DNA from: Acidobacteriaceae bacterium
GTDB taxonomy: Bacteria > Acidobacteriota > Terriglobia > Bryobacterales > Bryobacteraceae
Length of the DNA: 64,000 bases
Assembly (NCBI GenBank): GCA_019240475.1
Contig: JAFAYI010000036.1
Coordinates: 1 to 64,000, forward strand
Direction: 5' to 3'
Shown: piece by piece, positions 24,490-33,877 of the stretch
Numbering within the stretch: position 1 is the first letter of the stretch
How the letters are laid out: the number at the start of each line of letters is the position of its first letter
Program-made: the position numbers and the translations under genes
Notes under the pieces: model-generated
What the model was told of the DNA's origin: nothing
What the model saw: the letters and a program-made list of their open reading frames with translations, nothing else
Database searches by the model: none

Positions 24490-25624
24490 ATATAAATCCG
24501 TTATTTGCCGCGAACCTTTGCTGTTGTGCTTTAAGTGCCTCTGCGAGCGGCGAGTAAATTTCCCGATGCCCCTCGGTATTGGCATAATCGAACAGTCCGT
24601 TGTGACAATGCCGGTCGTCATCCCAGCCAGGATGATTCACGATCGGATACAGGCAAATACCGCGAACTGGAATGCGTTCTGCCAGCGCAGCGAATACTTC
24701 ATCGCAGACATAGTTGAACCACTCCGCCCGTGCGCAATCCTCCGTTCCGGTCTCTGAGATAAACATTGGTCTTCGGTAACGAAGCCATACGCTTTTCAGC
24801 ATTTCTCGAAGCGGTCGGTATCTCGGGTCGCTCCGCGATAGAGGCTCGGAGTTATGCACCCACTGGTTTCGATCGTAAAAATTGACTCCCAGAATGTCTA
24901 GATACTCGGGCTTGCCGCCAAGTTCGGGCGATAGACGGCCCGACAGCATGTCCCACGCCTGGTATTGCGCGTCCGTGTACATCTTGGCTTCGGTCTCGTC
25001 GCCCGGGATATCGGGATCGCCCACGATATGAATCAAGGGCTCAGGTGCAATGAGCCGCGCATCGGGAATCTCATTCAGCAAGATTTCGCTCGATACTGCC
25101 GCGCCTCGAACTAAATTTCTCTTAAGCTCGTTTCCCCGATCCGTTGCGCACGGGTTGATAAATCCCCGGTCGCCGCCAGCCCAGGAAAGGAACGAGATCT
25201 CGTTTATCGGCGCGAATATGCGACAACCGTAATCATGGCGTTTCAGATACCTGGCGAGCTCATACGTAAATCGCGAAAACCGAGCGCTAAAGTTCTTTGA
25301 GAAGACGTCGATGTCGTCGGGCCAGCCGAAGTGCAGCAGGTCCAGCATAACTTCGACACCCGCGGCCTTTGCCGCATCCAGTATCCCGGCCAAACATTCA
25401 AACTCGAATCGTCCATTAGCTTGCTCGATCAAGTGCCATCGAGCGGCGATTCGAATCGTGCGTATTCCGAGGTCGATCAGCCGCTGGTAGTCTTGCGCGG
25501 CATACACATCGTGCTGTGTGGATCTGAGCAGGTCGAGCCGTCTCCCGCTCCGGACTTTGTGCGTCGAGCACTCAAATCCGGCCTGGAAAAATGTACGAAA
25601 TGAAGCTTCCGCGGGTGGCAACAA
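24356..25624 (-). CDS. GH1-like glycoside hydrolase
   Basis: A TIM-barrel glycosidase reading of 422 residues. N141-E142 (INEISF) and E291 (FISETG) match the acid/base and nucleophile glutamates of clan GH-A; GIRTIRIAARWHLIEQANGRFEF and DLLHFGWPDD fit the first strands. Relatives are annotated as family 1 or beta-glucosidase-like proteins. Homology-like sequence ends near FAANNG; the last 46 residues run into the next gene's coding region in another frame, suggesting that the natural stop has been lost by a 1-nt change (a TAA lies in an adjacent frame just there). First gene of the glycosyltransferase-glf operon; it may trim the polymer. Confidence 0.8.
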   Translation of the reverse strand: MLPPAEASFRTFFQAGFECSTHKVRSGRRLDLLRSTQHDVYAAQDYQRLIDLGIRTIRIAARWHLIEQANGRFEFECLAGILDAAKAAGVEVMLDLLHFGWPDDIDVFSKNFSARFSRFTYELARYLKRHDYGCRIFAPINEISFLSWAGGDRGFINPCATDRGNELKRNLVRGAAVSSEILLNEIPDARLIAPEPLIHIVGDPDIPGDETEAKMYTDAQYQAWDMLSGRLSPELGGKPEYLDILGVNFYDRNQWVHNSEPLSRSDPRYRPLREMLKSVWLRYRRPMFISETGTEDCARAEWFNYVCDEVFAALAERIPVRGICLYPIVNHPGWDDDRHCHNGLFDYANTEGHREIYSPLAEALKAQQQRFAANNGFIYECEERRLNLSFSSPVGLCLSAASTSNEPVCASSPGIFCGGTNY

Positions 25625-25807
25625 TATCCCCTATGAGCGCCCCACGGCAACACAGCCGGACGAATGCGCTTTCCGTATTCTCCAATTCGGAGAAAAATCA
25701 GCATGACTTACAAGGTGATCAGGCTTTAACGCTTGACCCTGCGTTATGTAGATCTCAAACTAAGGGAATTTGTTACGACGGCTAGTATTTTAACGGGCAA
25801 GCCGCTT

Positions 25808-26866
25808 CTAAATTGGCTGATTCAGGCGCTTTGCGGCGCGCTTGCCCAGCGTGGTCAGGGCGTGTAGGACATCCCCGGATTCAGAGTCCAGGCTGGAGCC
25901 TGTCGCGCGCGATTTCGATTCACCGGACTTAGGCAGGAGGAATCGATTGGCGGTCGCGAGAATGCCGCGCGTCGTCTCAGGAAGTATGGCCTCGGAGGCG
26001 ATCAAGATCTTCGCGGGCAGCGATATCGTGCATATATAGCGCCGTTTCTGAATCGCATCCGCAACGGAGCGCGCTGCGTATTCTGCGGCCACCGAGAAAC
26101 CCGGCAGATTTCCGAGCAATCCGAACCACGTGAATTCGTGGCGCGAGCGGCCCCCGAATTGGGCGTTTAAGTACGAGCCGGTACGCATAAGGCCGGGAAC
26201 CACTGTGAGCACGTGGATATCTTGCTGGCGCAACTCCGCGCTGAGACCCGTTGAAAACCCCACCAGGGCGAATTTGGCGCAACTGTAGGGGAGCAAGTGT
26301 GGAATGCTGATACGACCACCCACCGATGTGATATTTACGATTTGGCCGCTGCCCTGCTTTCTCATGTAGGGAAGCGCTTCTAACGTCAGATTTATTGCGG
26401 CCCAGAACATCAGATTCATGGCACGCTCGAAATCCTCGCGCTGAAAATCGTCGAACGGACCGACGCTTATTGCTCCAGCGTTGTTCACCAGAATGTCCAG
26501 CCGACCAAATCGCTTCACTATTTCAGCCAACAGCGGCGGAACACTTGACGGTTCGTTAATATCCGCTGGAAAAGCGGCGGCGTCTATCTGCTCCCGTTCG
26601 AGAATCTCGCACGCTCGGCGCAACTCTTCCGGATCGCGCGCGCAAAGAGCGATGATCGCCCCACGTCGCCCGAGTTCCTGGGCGATAGCAAGCCCCAAGC
26701 CGCGCGAACCCGTTATCAGCACGACTTTGTCGTGTAAGGAACACGCCGCTCGCCGCCTCCTTACAGACGCAATGGCTGCGACCCCGGCGCCGGCAAAAAT
26801 GCCCGCCATCGCCCAAGGAGAGACCTTGCCGTTCCGGTTACTGATGTTCTCTTGTGATAGGCTCAT
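25808..26866 (-). CDS. Short-chain dehydrogenase with N-terminal membrane segment
   Basis: A 352-residue protein. Residues 17-35 form a hydrophobic segment (WAMAGIFAGAGVAAIASV) followed by arginines, so the enzyme is probably anchored with its domain in the cytoplasm. TGSRGLG (52-58) binds the cofactor, NNAG is at 128-131, and the active site is Ser181, Tyr194 and Lys198 (YSCAK). The C-terminal extension of about 80 residues after the SDR core is basic and low-complexity. Classical SDRs with a membrane anchor are common in Acidobacteriota; the substrate is unknown. Confidence 0.9.
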   Translation of the reverse strand: MSLSQENISNRNGKVSPWAMAGIFAGAGVAAIASVRRRRAACSLHDKVVLITGSRGLGLAIAQELGRRGAIIALCARDPEELRRACEILEREQIDAAAFPADINEPSSVPPLLAEIVKRFGRLDILVNNAGAISVGPFDDFQREDFERAMNLMFWAAINLTLEALPYMRKQGSGQIVNITSVGGRISIPHLLPYSCAKFALVGFSTGLSAELRQQDIHVLTVVPGLMRTGSYLNAQFGGRSRHEFTWFGLLGNLPGFSVAAEYAARSVADAIQKRRYICTISLPAKILIASEAILPETTRGILATANRFLLPKSGESKSRATGSSLDSESGDVLHALTTLGKRAAKRLNQPI

Positions 26867-27003
26867 CCACCACAGAGATGGTCTCCGGTGGTGAACGTTT
26901 CGCGCGGGTGTCCGCCTGCGAAATTCCTATGGCTGATCGTCGAGTTTCCTCGGTGGGGAGCCTCGATAGAAACCGATGATATTCTGAAGCAGAAGAACGC
27001 TTC

Positions 27004-27079
27004 GGGCCGGTAGCTCAGCTGGTAGAGCATCGCACTTTTAATGCGGTGGTCGCGGGTTCGATTCCCGCCCGGCTCACCA
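27004..27079 (+). tRNA. tRNA-Lys (TTT)
   Basis: A complete 76-nt cloverleaf: acceptor GGGCCGG pairs with CCGGCTC (one G-T pair), D-arm TAGCTCAGCTGGTAGAGC, anticodon loop CTTTTAA (anticodon TTT), T-arm GGTTCGATTCC, discriminator A and encoded CCA at 27077-27079. It is followed 23 bp later by the stop of a convergent gene. No attachment-site repeat was recognised. Confidence 0.97.
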
Positions 27080-27101
27080 ATCTTTCCGTACGCTTAACCT
27101 G

Positions 27102-28454
27102 CTAGTAGTCGATGCCCTTCAAGTAATTCGGCGTCTCCACATATTCGTACCGCTGCGGATTGCTCCGCACCAAAGCATCTGCGGTCTGATTCCATACCGT
27201 AGCGTGCCCATTCGTTTCGTTGTCCTGAATGACCGTCTGATCGAGCAGGTAATTACTGAATGCCTGGTTGTGCTTGTCCTGTGCATCCCAGCGCGCTTCG
27301 ACGGAGCGATTGTGCGCGTCCTCTATAGCGTGCGCGTCGGCGGCCTGCTGCGCGGCTCGTCTCCCGATCTCGTGAATGGCATCGATCGCCGGCTTTGCAA
27401 TCGCACCCGCTTGCGCGCTCACCACCGCTTGATTGACGTTGAAGCTCGCCAGAATCGAACCCATCGTTCGGCGTTCCTTGTCCGCGTAGGGTAGCGGAAC
27501 GGAGGTGTAATACGCGAGGTTCATGTAGGTTCCACCAGGCGCGAGCGGCCCCTGGCAGAAAACCAGGTTCATCTCGCGCGGGCCTTTGCCGTCATTCGCG
27601 TCAATCTGCCCGGTCAGGTGAGCGCAACGCGATCCGGCGGTCGATGGCGCGGGTGTTTCGTTCGCGATTTGAATCGATGGAGGCTGCAGGCCGCTCTTCT
27701 GGCGTACCATTGCATTCAGTTCGACAAACGTTCTGCCGAGGTCAGCGCCGTACGGATAATAAAGCGTCCGGCCGTAGACCGTATTCCGTCCCGCGCCCTG
27801 AGCCCACGCCTGCGTCTGGGCGACACGTGGATTTCGCAGATCGATCGCGAGAAACGGATATCCAAGCGCGACGACTTCGCCGTTCGGACCCTGCGCGATA
27901 ATCGTGCCCATCCCGCTCTGCGGCGTGACATTCCAGCCTTCGGGCAATCCCACGCTTGCGGAGTTATCTTGCAGCGGAATCGTGCGCAGCTGTGCGGCCG
28001 CCGCGGCGCTTGCCGGGTTCGATGCTGACTCGCCGCCGGGATGCCAGACTGCAAACAGCGCTTTCAGCATCGGATTGATCGTCGAGCCCAAGCGCGCCGC
28101 GTCATTAGAGACCAACGCCGCTTCAACGCTATCAGCGCCGGTTTTTGAGACGATCAGCATGCCGGCAACATGGGCATCGCCTTGCGTATGCTTTACAAGC
28201 GTGAAGAACACAGCCACGCTATTCGTGCCGCGCACCTGAAAGAACCGTCCTACTTGCGGCCGATCGCCATATTGGTTATGCAACGAGCGCAGGATCGAGC
28301 CCATCGCAGCCGGTTCGGTAGTTGCCCCGTCAACTTGCCCGTAAACGATCTTCCCTCCTCCCGGATTGTCGATGGTCTTGAGCGTCGCCGGTGCGAAAGC
28401 CACAACCAGAAAAGCGCAGAATACACACATGCTGAGCTTGCCTGTATCAGCCAT
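27102..28454 (-). CDS. Secreted protein of unknown function
   Basis: A protein of about 450 residues with a clear Sec signal peptide (SMCVFCAFLVVAFAPATLK). I recognise no domain. The first half has alternating strands, the middle contains YGADLGRTFVELNAMVRQKSG, and the last 90 residues are a Gln/Asn/His-rich helix (AHAIEDAHNRSVEARWDAQDK) that may be a coiled coil, ending with a conserved-looking Tyr-rich tail. The ATG at 28454 is preferred to GTG 28463 because AAAGGTGA is spaced well before it. It lies between tRNA-Lys and the MFS transporter with no clear partner. Confidence 0.8.
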   Translation of the reverse strand: MADTGKLSMCVFCAFLVVAFAPATLKTIDNPGGGKIVYGQVDGATTEPAAMGSILRSLHNQYGDRPQVGRFFQVRGTNSVAVFFTLVKHTQGDAHVAGMLIVSKTGADSVEAALVSNDAARLGSTINPMLKALFAVWHPGGESASNPASAAAAAQLRTIPLQDNSASVGLPEGWNVTPQSGMGTIIAQGPNGEVVALGYPFLAIDLRNPRVAQTQAWAQGAGRNTVYGRTLYYPYGADLGRTFVELNAMVRQKSGLQPPSIQIANETPAPSTAGSRCAHLTGQIDANDGKGPREMNLVFCQGPLAPGGTYMNLAYYTSVPLPYADKERRTMGSILASFNVNQAVVSAQAGAIAKPAIDAIHEIGRRAAQQAADAHAIEDAHNRSVEARWDAQDKHNQAFSNYLLDQTVIQDNETNGHATVWNQTADALVRSNPQRYEYVETPNYLKGIDY

Positions 28455-28560
28455 TGCGGTCACCTTTCGCGTGAAGATGCAAAAAGTGTACCAACACTAC
28501 CCACCGTATGGTCCTAAAGCGCAGCTCTAGATGAAGGTGTTCACGAGTGCATGGTGAGGT

Positions 28561-29970
28561 CTAGGTCGCTAGCTGCTGTTCAATCTGCTCGAGCGTAAGT
28601 CCTCTTGTCTCGGGGACTCGCCACCAAGTAACGGCGAAACCGATGAAGCAGAATCCCGAGTAGACCCAGAATGCGCCCGCCGTTCCGATCGTGCGAAGTA
28701 TCGCCGGGAATGTGAAGGTGAGAATGAAGGATGCAATCCAAAGCGCGGAAACGGCAATAGAAACAGCGGCGCCGCGTATTCGGTTCGGAAAAATTTCGGA
28801 GATGAGCACCCAAACGACGGGGGCGAGCGACATCGAGTAGCACGCAATCGCGCAAAGGCTCAGCAGCAACACTGGCAACCCGCCTATGTGTGCTCGATAA
28901 ACGAAGCCGATGAGCAGGTCTGAAAGGCCGATACCGGCGCAGCCGAACAGCATGAGCGGACGCCTTCCAACACGATCAACGAACCCCAAGGCGACAACTG
29001 TGAAAACAAGGTTAACCGCACCTGTAAGAAGGATATTGAAGAGCACTTCGCTGATACCGTAGCCGGCGTTCCGGTAGATCTCCTCGGCGTAGTTGAAGAT
29101 GATATTGATGCCGCTCCACTGTTGGAGCACAGCAAGAAAAATGCCGATCGCCAGAATCTTCAGGGTAGGAGTAGAAAACAACTCGCTTCGCTGAAAATTC
29201 TGTTGTGCCTCGGTTGCCATAGCCGCATCGATTTCGGCGAGGGCGCTCTCCGCATATTGCTGACCCCCAATCTTTGCCAATATCACGTGTGATCTCGATC
29301 GCCTCCCGTTTTTCAAGAGCCAACGCGGGCTTTCGGGTACCGCGAGCGAACTGAGGAAAAATATCAGCGAGGGTACCGCGACCGCAATAAACATCCATCG
29401 CCAGCCGAATTGTCCGTTCCAGGAAACTCGGATCTGCTCCGCGGTCGCTCCAGCGGGCGCCGGCGCCGCAATAACCCAGTTCGTAATCTGAGCCATCAAG
29501 ATGCCGACGACAATAGCCGCTTGGTTCACCGCGACGAGGCGTCCGCGCCAAGCTGCCGGGCTCACTTCGGCGATGTACGTCGGCGACACATTCGAGGCCA
29601 TGCCAATAGCCATGCCGCCCGCCATTCGCCATGCGACGAAAACTGAAAAAGACGACGCTATGCCGGTGAAAAGAGACGACACTACAAATACCGAAGCAGA
29701 AGCAATCAGCAGTCTCTTCCGCCCCCAGCGATCACTCAAACCACCGGAAAGCAGTGACCCCACGAGCGCGCCGATGAGCGCGCAACTGTTCGCCCATCCG
29801 ATCTGCTCCGCTGAGTGAAGCCGAAAAAATGCTTCGTAAAACGGCTTTGCGCCTCCGATGACGACCCAGTCGTAGCCGAATAGCAGACCGCCGAGGGCGG
29901 CTGCGGCAGAGATCAGAAGGATGTATCTGGTATTCAGATTGCCCTTCCTGTGCAGAATCAACGCAGTCAA
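28561..29970 (-). CDS. Sugar-porter family MFS transporter
   Basis: A 469-residue, twelve-helix MFS protein. The sugar-porter signatures are all present: DRWGRKRLL after helix 2, PESPRWLLKNGRR at the end of the first half, DRVGRRPLM after helix 8 and PETRGLTLEQIE after helix 12. The FGYDWVVIGGAKPFYEAFF opening is unusual in having Trp-Val where most have Thr-Gly. The start is a non-ATG codon (TTG 29970, or TTG 29961); no ATG precedes the first helix. It probably imports a hexose, pentose or polyol by proton symport. The next genes upstream are the damaged molybdoenzyme operon, with no evident link. Confidence 0.93.
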   Translation of the reverse strand: MTALILHRKGNLNTRYILLISAAAALGGLLFGYDWVVIGGAKPFYEAFFRLHSAEQIGWANSCALIGALVGSLLSGGLSDRWGRKRLLIASASVFVVSSLFTGIASSFSVFVAWRMAGGMAIGMASNVSPTYIAEVSPAAWRGRLVAVNQAAIVVGILMAQITNWVIAAPAPAGATAEQIRVSWNGQFGWRWMFIAVAVPSLIFFLSSLAVPESPRWLLKNGRRSRSHVILAKIGGQQYAESALAEIDAAMATEAQQNFQRSELFSTPTLKILAIGIFLAVLQQWSGINIIFNYAEEIYRNAGYGISEVLFNILLTGAVNLVFTVVALGFVDRVGRRPLMLFGCAGIGLSDLLIGFVYRAHIGGLPVLLLSLCAIACYSMSLAPVVWVLISEIFPNRIRGAAVSIAVSALWIASFILTFTFPAILRTIGTAGAFWVYSGFCFIGFAVTWWRVPETRGLTLEQIEQQLAT

Positions 29971-30140
29971 CGAACGGAATGTGTGGATCCGAGGCTCAAT
30001 CGGAAATCCTCAACGCTCAATGATCCTAATGTATTTACGACACCGACGGGTGGTCATGTTGGCATTGCTGCGGTGTTTACTCGGAGCCCTGATTTTTGGG
30101 CCGACGACTCTCGCCGAAACACCGAATTGCTCCGGATATG

Positions 30141-32159
30141 TCAGGCGCGGCGAAAAGCGGGCAGGATAGGCATGGAGCGAGCTCGAATTCCGGTAGCGCT
30201 GAAGATGGCGTTGCCTATGGCCGGCGCGATACCCACGATGGGCGTCTCGCCCGCGCCCGCGGACGGAATGTCTTTTCGGTCGAGCAAGACCACTTCGATT
30301 TTAGGAACGTCACTGAACCTGGGAACGCGATATTCCGACAGCCTTGGATTCAGGATTCTGCCATTGGCAAAATCGATCTCTTCAAAAAGTGCTCCTCCGA
30401 GGCCCATTACGATCGCTCCTTCGACCTGGTTCTTCAGGTGCTCGGGATTGACAATGGCCCCGCATTCCCAGGCCTCGACAACGCGCTCGACCCGCAACGT
30501 GCGTCCTGAGCCGATCGAGACCTCCGCGCAGCAGGCCACATATCCGCCTTTCTCAAAGCCGCACGCGAGGCCAAAGCCGCGGCTCGCCGATGGTTTTTGT
30601 TGGCGCCAGCCGAAACGCTCGGCGGCCGCCTTCAGGACTGCGATCATCCGCTCGTCTTTCAGGTTCCTGAGACGAAACGCAAGCGGATCGACAGCCGCAG
30701 CCGCGGCAAGTTCGTCCATATAGGATTCACGCGCAAAGTGATTCGCCGTCGCGGCCAAGCCCCTGTATGAACCGTCACGCAGGGGTGATTGCATTTCGTG
30801 GAACAGCTCTTTTTTCTCCCCGGCTTCATACGGTGTTCTCAGTCCTGATGGTCCGGACATGTAGTTGTGGAACTCCCAACGCTGCAGAGTTCCTTCTTTG
30901 TCGATTTCAGCAGCAACCTCTATGACGCCGGCAGGGCGGAAATAAGCCCACGTAAACTCTTCTTCACGGGTCCAGATGAGCTTGACCGGTTTCCCAGCCG
31001 CCCTGGCAAGCCGAGCCGCCTCGATGGCGCATTCACCGCTGTGCTTTCCGCCATAGGCCGAGCCTGTGTCGGGCATGAGGACGCGCACTTGCTCCGGGCA
31101 TTTTGAATGCTCGCGCGAGTTCTTCTCGAACGCCGAAGGGCCGCTGGGTTCCCGTCTGAACGAAAAGGCGGTTGCCGGAGAACTCGGCCACGGCGGCTCG
31201 CGGCTCCAGAGGCACGTGAGCGATATAAGCGACGGTATAAACGGTCGAAAGCGCAGCCGCATGACCCTTGATGAATGGGAACAGTTCTTTAGCTCCTGCC
31301 TGTTCTCGCTGTTGCCATTTGGCTTCTATGCTGAGGATGGCCTTTTGTGCTTTCAGCTCGTCCACGGCGGCCACGCCGATAAAGTCGCCATCGCGCACCA
31401 CAGTGACCCCTGGCATCTGCGCTGCACGGCTCGCGTCGGCCGAGAGAAGCCTGGCGCCGAAGCTCGGCGGTCGAAGTACACGGCCGTAAAGCATGCCGGC
31501 GGAGCGCCATCGCTCGCGTAGGCATGCTTTCCGGTAACTATTTTGCGGCCATTTACCTTGGGTACGCTTGCGCCCGCGATGCGCCAATCGTTGGGCGCGG
31601 TGATGTGATCGGAAACGCCGGTTATGACAGTCCAGTTGATACGTCCGGCGATCTCGCCGCAGCTTGCTTTCTTCTGACCAGCGCGTAACCATCCTCCGGT
31701 CATGTGAATCTGCGTTTGGGGAACAGCCCACAATTCAGCCGCCTTGTCGATGAGAGTTTCTCGGGCAGTGGACGCCATCTTGCGCATCTCCGGCGCCATG
31801 GTGGGCGTGGTACGGCTTCCAAACGTCCCCATGTCCCATGGGCAAAGATCCGTGTCGCCCATCACCAAACGAACCGATCCGGGCTGACACCGCAATTCGT
31901 CGGCGATTGCCTGGGTTAAAGACGTGCGAATGTTTTGCCCGACTTCGACTTTTCCTGTGAAGCCGGTAATCGATCCGTCTGGCGCGATCTGAAGCCACGC
32001 AGCGATATCTTGCGGGCGTTCGTGGCCTTCACCCCGGCCCGATTCTTGAGACGGCGCGAGATCGTCGACAGCAAGCAGGACCACCAAGCCGCCGCCTAGG
32101 GATCGCAGAAATCCGCGGCGATCCACCGCCCTGGCCCCTGGATGCTCACGCATGCTCAT
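30141..32159 (-). pseudogene. Xanthine/isoquinoline-dehydrogenase-type molybdopterin subunit, two frameshifts
   Basis: About 673 codons resemble the IorB/CoxL molybdopterin-binding subunit. A Tat signal (RRGFLRSLGGGL) opens the protein; GFTGKVEVGQNIRTSLTQA, KHAYASD, PGMLYGRVLRPP-like and the terminal NAIFSATGIRARSMPILPA pieces are family sequence. But the frame changes twice: near 31497-31520 it leaves the first frame, continues for about 400 bp in another frame (GVAAVDELKAQKAIL, VPLEPRAAVAEF), then near 31095-31105 returns to the first. The two shifts compensate. Either the gene is decaying or the assembly has two indels. It overlaps the [2Fe-2S] subunit gene by 14 bp. Confidence 0.8.
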
Positions 32160-32628
32160 GCTCCTTGGCGTCGGTTAGCATGGCGCGGGACGCGTCTTGA
32201 ATGGCGGCAACAATGCGGTTATATGTTCCGCAGCGGCAAATATTTCCTTCCATGTGTTGTCTGATTTCCGCTTCGGAGGGCGCAGCGTTCTTCCGAAGCA
32301 GCGCGACGCTCTGCAAAATCATGCCCGGCGTGCAGTAGCCGCATTGCATCGCATCTGCGTCGAGGAACGCCTGTTGCACGGGATGCAACTTTTCGCCATC
32401 GGCGAGACCTTCAATCGTGGTGATCGCTCGTCCGGCGACGCTCCCTACCGCCGTGATGCATGAACGGTGCGCGACGCCGTCGATCAGGACAGTGCAGGCG
32501 CCGCATTGACCTTCGCCGCACCCATACTTTGCTCCTGTGAGGCCGAATTCATTCCGAAGCACCCAAAGCAGAGGGCGCTCTGGATCGGTATCGACGCGCG
32601 TACTGACGCCATTTGCAGTCACATCCAT
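32146..32628 (-). CDS. [2Fe-2S] subunit of molybdenum hydroxylase (IorA/CoxS type)
   Basis: A 160-residue two-cluster iron-sulfur protein. The plant-type ferredoxin site is Cys37-x4-Cys42-x2-Cys45 with Cys57 (YGCGEGQCGACTVLID), and the C-terminal helical site is Cys96-x2-Cys99 (MQCGYCTPG) with Cys131-x-Cys133 (ICRCGTYNRIV). All eight ligands are intact, so this subunit is undamaged even though its partner is frameshifted. It passes electrons from the molybdenum centre in aldehyde, isoquinoline or purine hydroxylases. First gene of the two-gene operon, with the large subunit start overlapping its end. Confidence 0.95.
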   Translation of the reverse strand: MDVTANGVSTRVDTDPERPLLWVLRNEFGLTGAKYGCGEGQCGACTVLIDGVAHRSCITAVGSVAGRAITTIEGLADGEKLHPVQQAFLDADAMQCGYCTPGMILQSVALLRKNAAPSEAEIRQHMEGNICRCGTYNRIVAAIQDASRAMLTDAKEHEHA

Positions 32629-32637
32629 GTCACTATT

Positions 32638-33308
32638 TTAAGTAAACTGCTGCCATACGAACGGCGTTCGCGGCGATTCTCTCCAGGGCAATGACCCTGT
32701 CTTCGCGTAGAGGAGGCGCATTTGGCCGTCGAACTCTGCCGGCCAATAGATAACTGCGTACACGGATCTAACAGCGCACCGCGCTCGATACAGTCACTTA
32801 CTCTGTGCTCGGTAGCGCATGGGCAATTGCTATTGGCCCGAGAATCGAATGAGTGAGTCGGCCCCTCAGCATCGAAGTGAGTGTCCCATCGGATGACTTC
32901 TCTGCACTTCAGGCGACCTCCTCTCAGCGCGAACAGAAACGCTTCCGAACCTCGGCTGGAACTGACTCCCACGCCGATCCAGGAGTACAAAGCGAGCGCA
33001 AATTCGGCATTGGACGAGGCGGTCAGATAATGGACGGATTCCAAGTGCTCCTCAAACTGCCGATATGGGCCGTTCCCCTCATACCGGCCGTCCCTTAGCG
33101 GAATATTGCCAATCCGCTTCCCCGCGATATTCAATTCCGCTAGAGCAAGATTCTTGAAATCGACAGACCTGATTGCTGGATAGTTCCCGGGATGACGCAG
33201 GTTCACAGCGAACGCTGTGAAGGTTGGTCCGGGAGCATCGCAAGTCTTGCAGTAAGGCATGGAGGATACCAAGCCTGCGGCAAAACTGATAAGCAGAGAC
33301 CGGAACAT
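32638..33308 (-). pseudogene. Secreted protein of unknown function, frameshifted near the 3' end
   Basis: From ATG 33308 the frame encodes a signal peptide (MFRSLLISFAAGLVSS), a CKTCDAPGPTFTAF motif with CxxC and a beta-rich body. In that frame it runs on to 32619, but from about 32770 a different minus-strand frame reads VYAVIYWPAEFDGQMRLLYA and ends PFVWQQFT before TAA at 32638-32640, which looks like the genuine C-terminus. A single-base indel near 32760-32775 would join them. The family is not known to me. The overlap with the ferredoxin-type gene at 32628 disappears if the restored end is right. Confidence 0.55.
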
Positions 33309-33497
33309 CGATTTTGCTTGCTTCTGTGATGTTGCGAAGAAGCCCAAAGTGTCTCATCGATATTGAGCAATGGCGTTTCTTGAACGGGTCCGAACCGGTG
33401 CTTACGGCTGCATCTTCTCCCGAGTTCGAGCAGCCCGTGCCTGAACCTACATATGTTCATCGAGGAACTGGGGTTTAGATGTTCGTTAGAAAAATCC

Positions 33498-33526
33498 TTG
33501 ATGATTCTGAAAACCCGCACTAAAAT
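33498..33526 (+). promoter_or_regulatory. Candidate promoter for the lanthipeptide precursor operon
   Basis: TTGATG (33498-33503) and TAAAAT (33521-33526) are separated by exactly 17 bp and lie in a notably AT-rich segment 53 bp upstream of the precursor ATG. They match 4/6 and 5/6 of the sigma-70-type consensus. The precursor has AGAGAGG 4 bp before its ATG. No operator-like palindrome was recognised, and no regulator gene lies in the cluster. Confidence 0.5.
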
Positions 33527-33578
33527 AGAAACGCCATTTGAAATAGTTATCCATTCAATTGGATTAAAGAGAGGCCAT

Positions 33579-33800
33579 ATGAAAGAAAATCTGAAGCTTC
33601 GGCTAAAAAAGGTGACGCTTCGCGCACTCGACGAACCCGCTTTGAATGCCGTGGTGGGTGGACAACCGGGGGGTTACCAGATCGTGACGGACTCGAACTG
33701 CTCGACCTGTCGCAATTGCGAGGACCACACCGCCGATCCCTCGGACTACTGCACGAATCCAGTGACCTGCTGCCCCGAGGGTGGAAATTACTGCGCCTAA
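33579..33800 (+). CDS. Class I lanthipeptide precursor peptide
   Basis: A 73-residue peptide. Residues 1-28 are the leader: a Lys/Leu-rich start with LKLRLKKVTLRALDEPAL, of the LxxLD type recognised by LanB enzymes, then VVGG, a double-glycine cleavage site. The 45-residue core begins QPGG and holds seven Cys (core positions 13, 16, 19, 30, 36, 37, 44) and eight Ser/Thr (9, 11, 14, 15, 23, 27, 31, 35), enough for up to seven thioether rings. Dense spacing (SNCSTCRNC) is unusual. AGAGAGG precedes the ATG. A LanB gene follows 77 bp downstream and a C39-type exporter lies in the cluster, matching the double-glycine leader. Confidence 0.88.
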   Translation: MKENLKLRLKKVTLRALDEPALNAVVGGQPGGYQIVTDSNCSTCRNCEDHTADPSDYCTNPVTCCPEGGNYCA

Positions 33801-33877
33801 GCGTATTCGCAGGCCCCAGCCACAGACACTTCGCCTTTCCCTAGTAAGGTCCCAAGCCGACGCTAGCCGGATGCGGC

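Noticed and set aside
26867..26900. Palindrome CCACCACAGAGA / TCTCCGGTGG upstream of the membrane-anchored SDR
   Set aside because: Arms match poorly and no regulator gene is adjacent; too weak to list as an operator.
17906..27079. Genomic island bounded by the two tRNA genes
   Set aside because: No integrase, no repeated tRNA 3' ends and housekeeping-type genes (cca, egtB-egtD, glf) in between.
30141..32159. Programmed ribosomal frameshifting in the molybdoenzyme gene
   Set aside because: Two shifts in opposite directions with no recognisable slippery heptamer or downstream structure; decay or sequencing indels are simpler.
33348..33578. A second short precursor peptide upstream of the lanthipeptide gene
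   Set aside because: Only very short readings without leader motif or Cys pattern; the region looks like the promoter.
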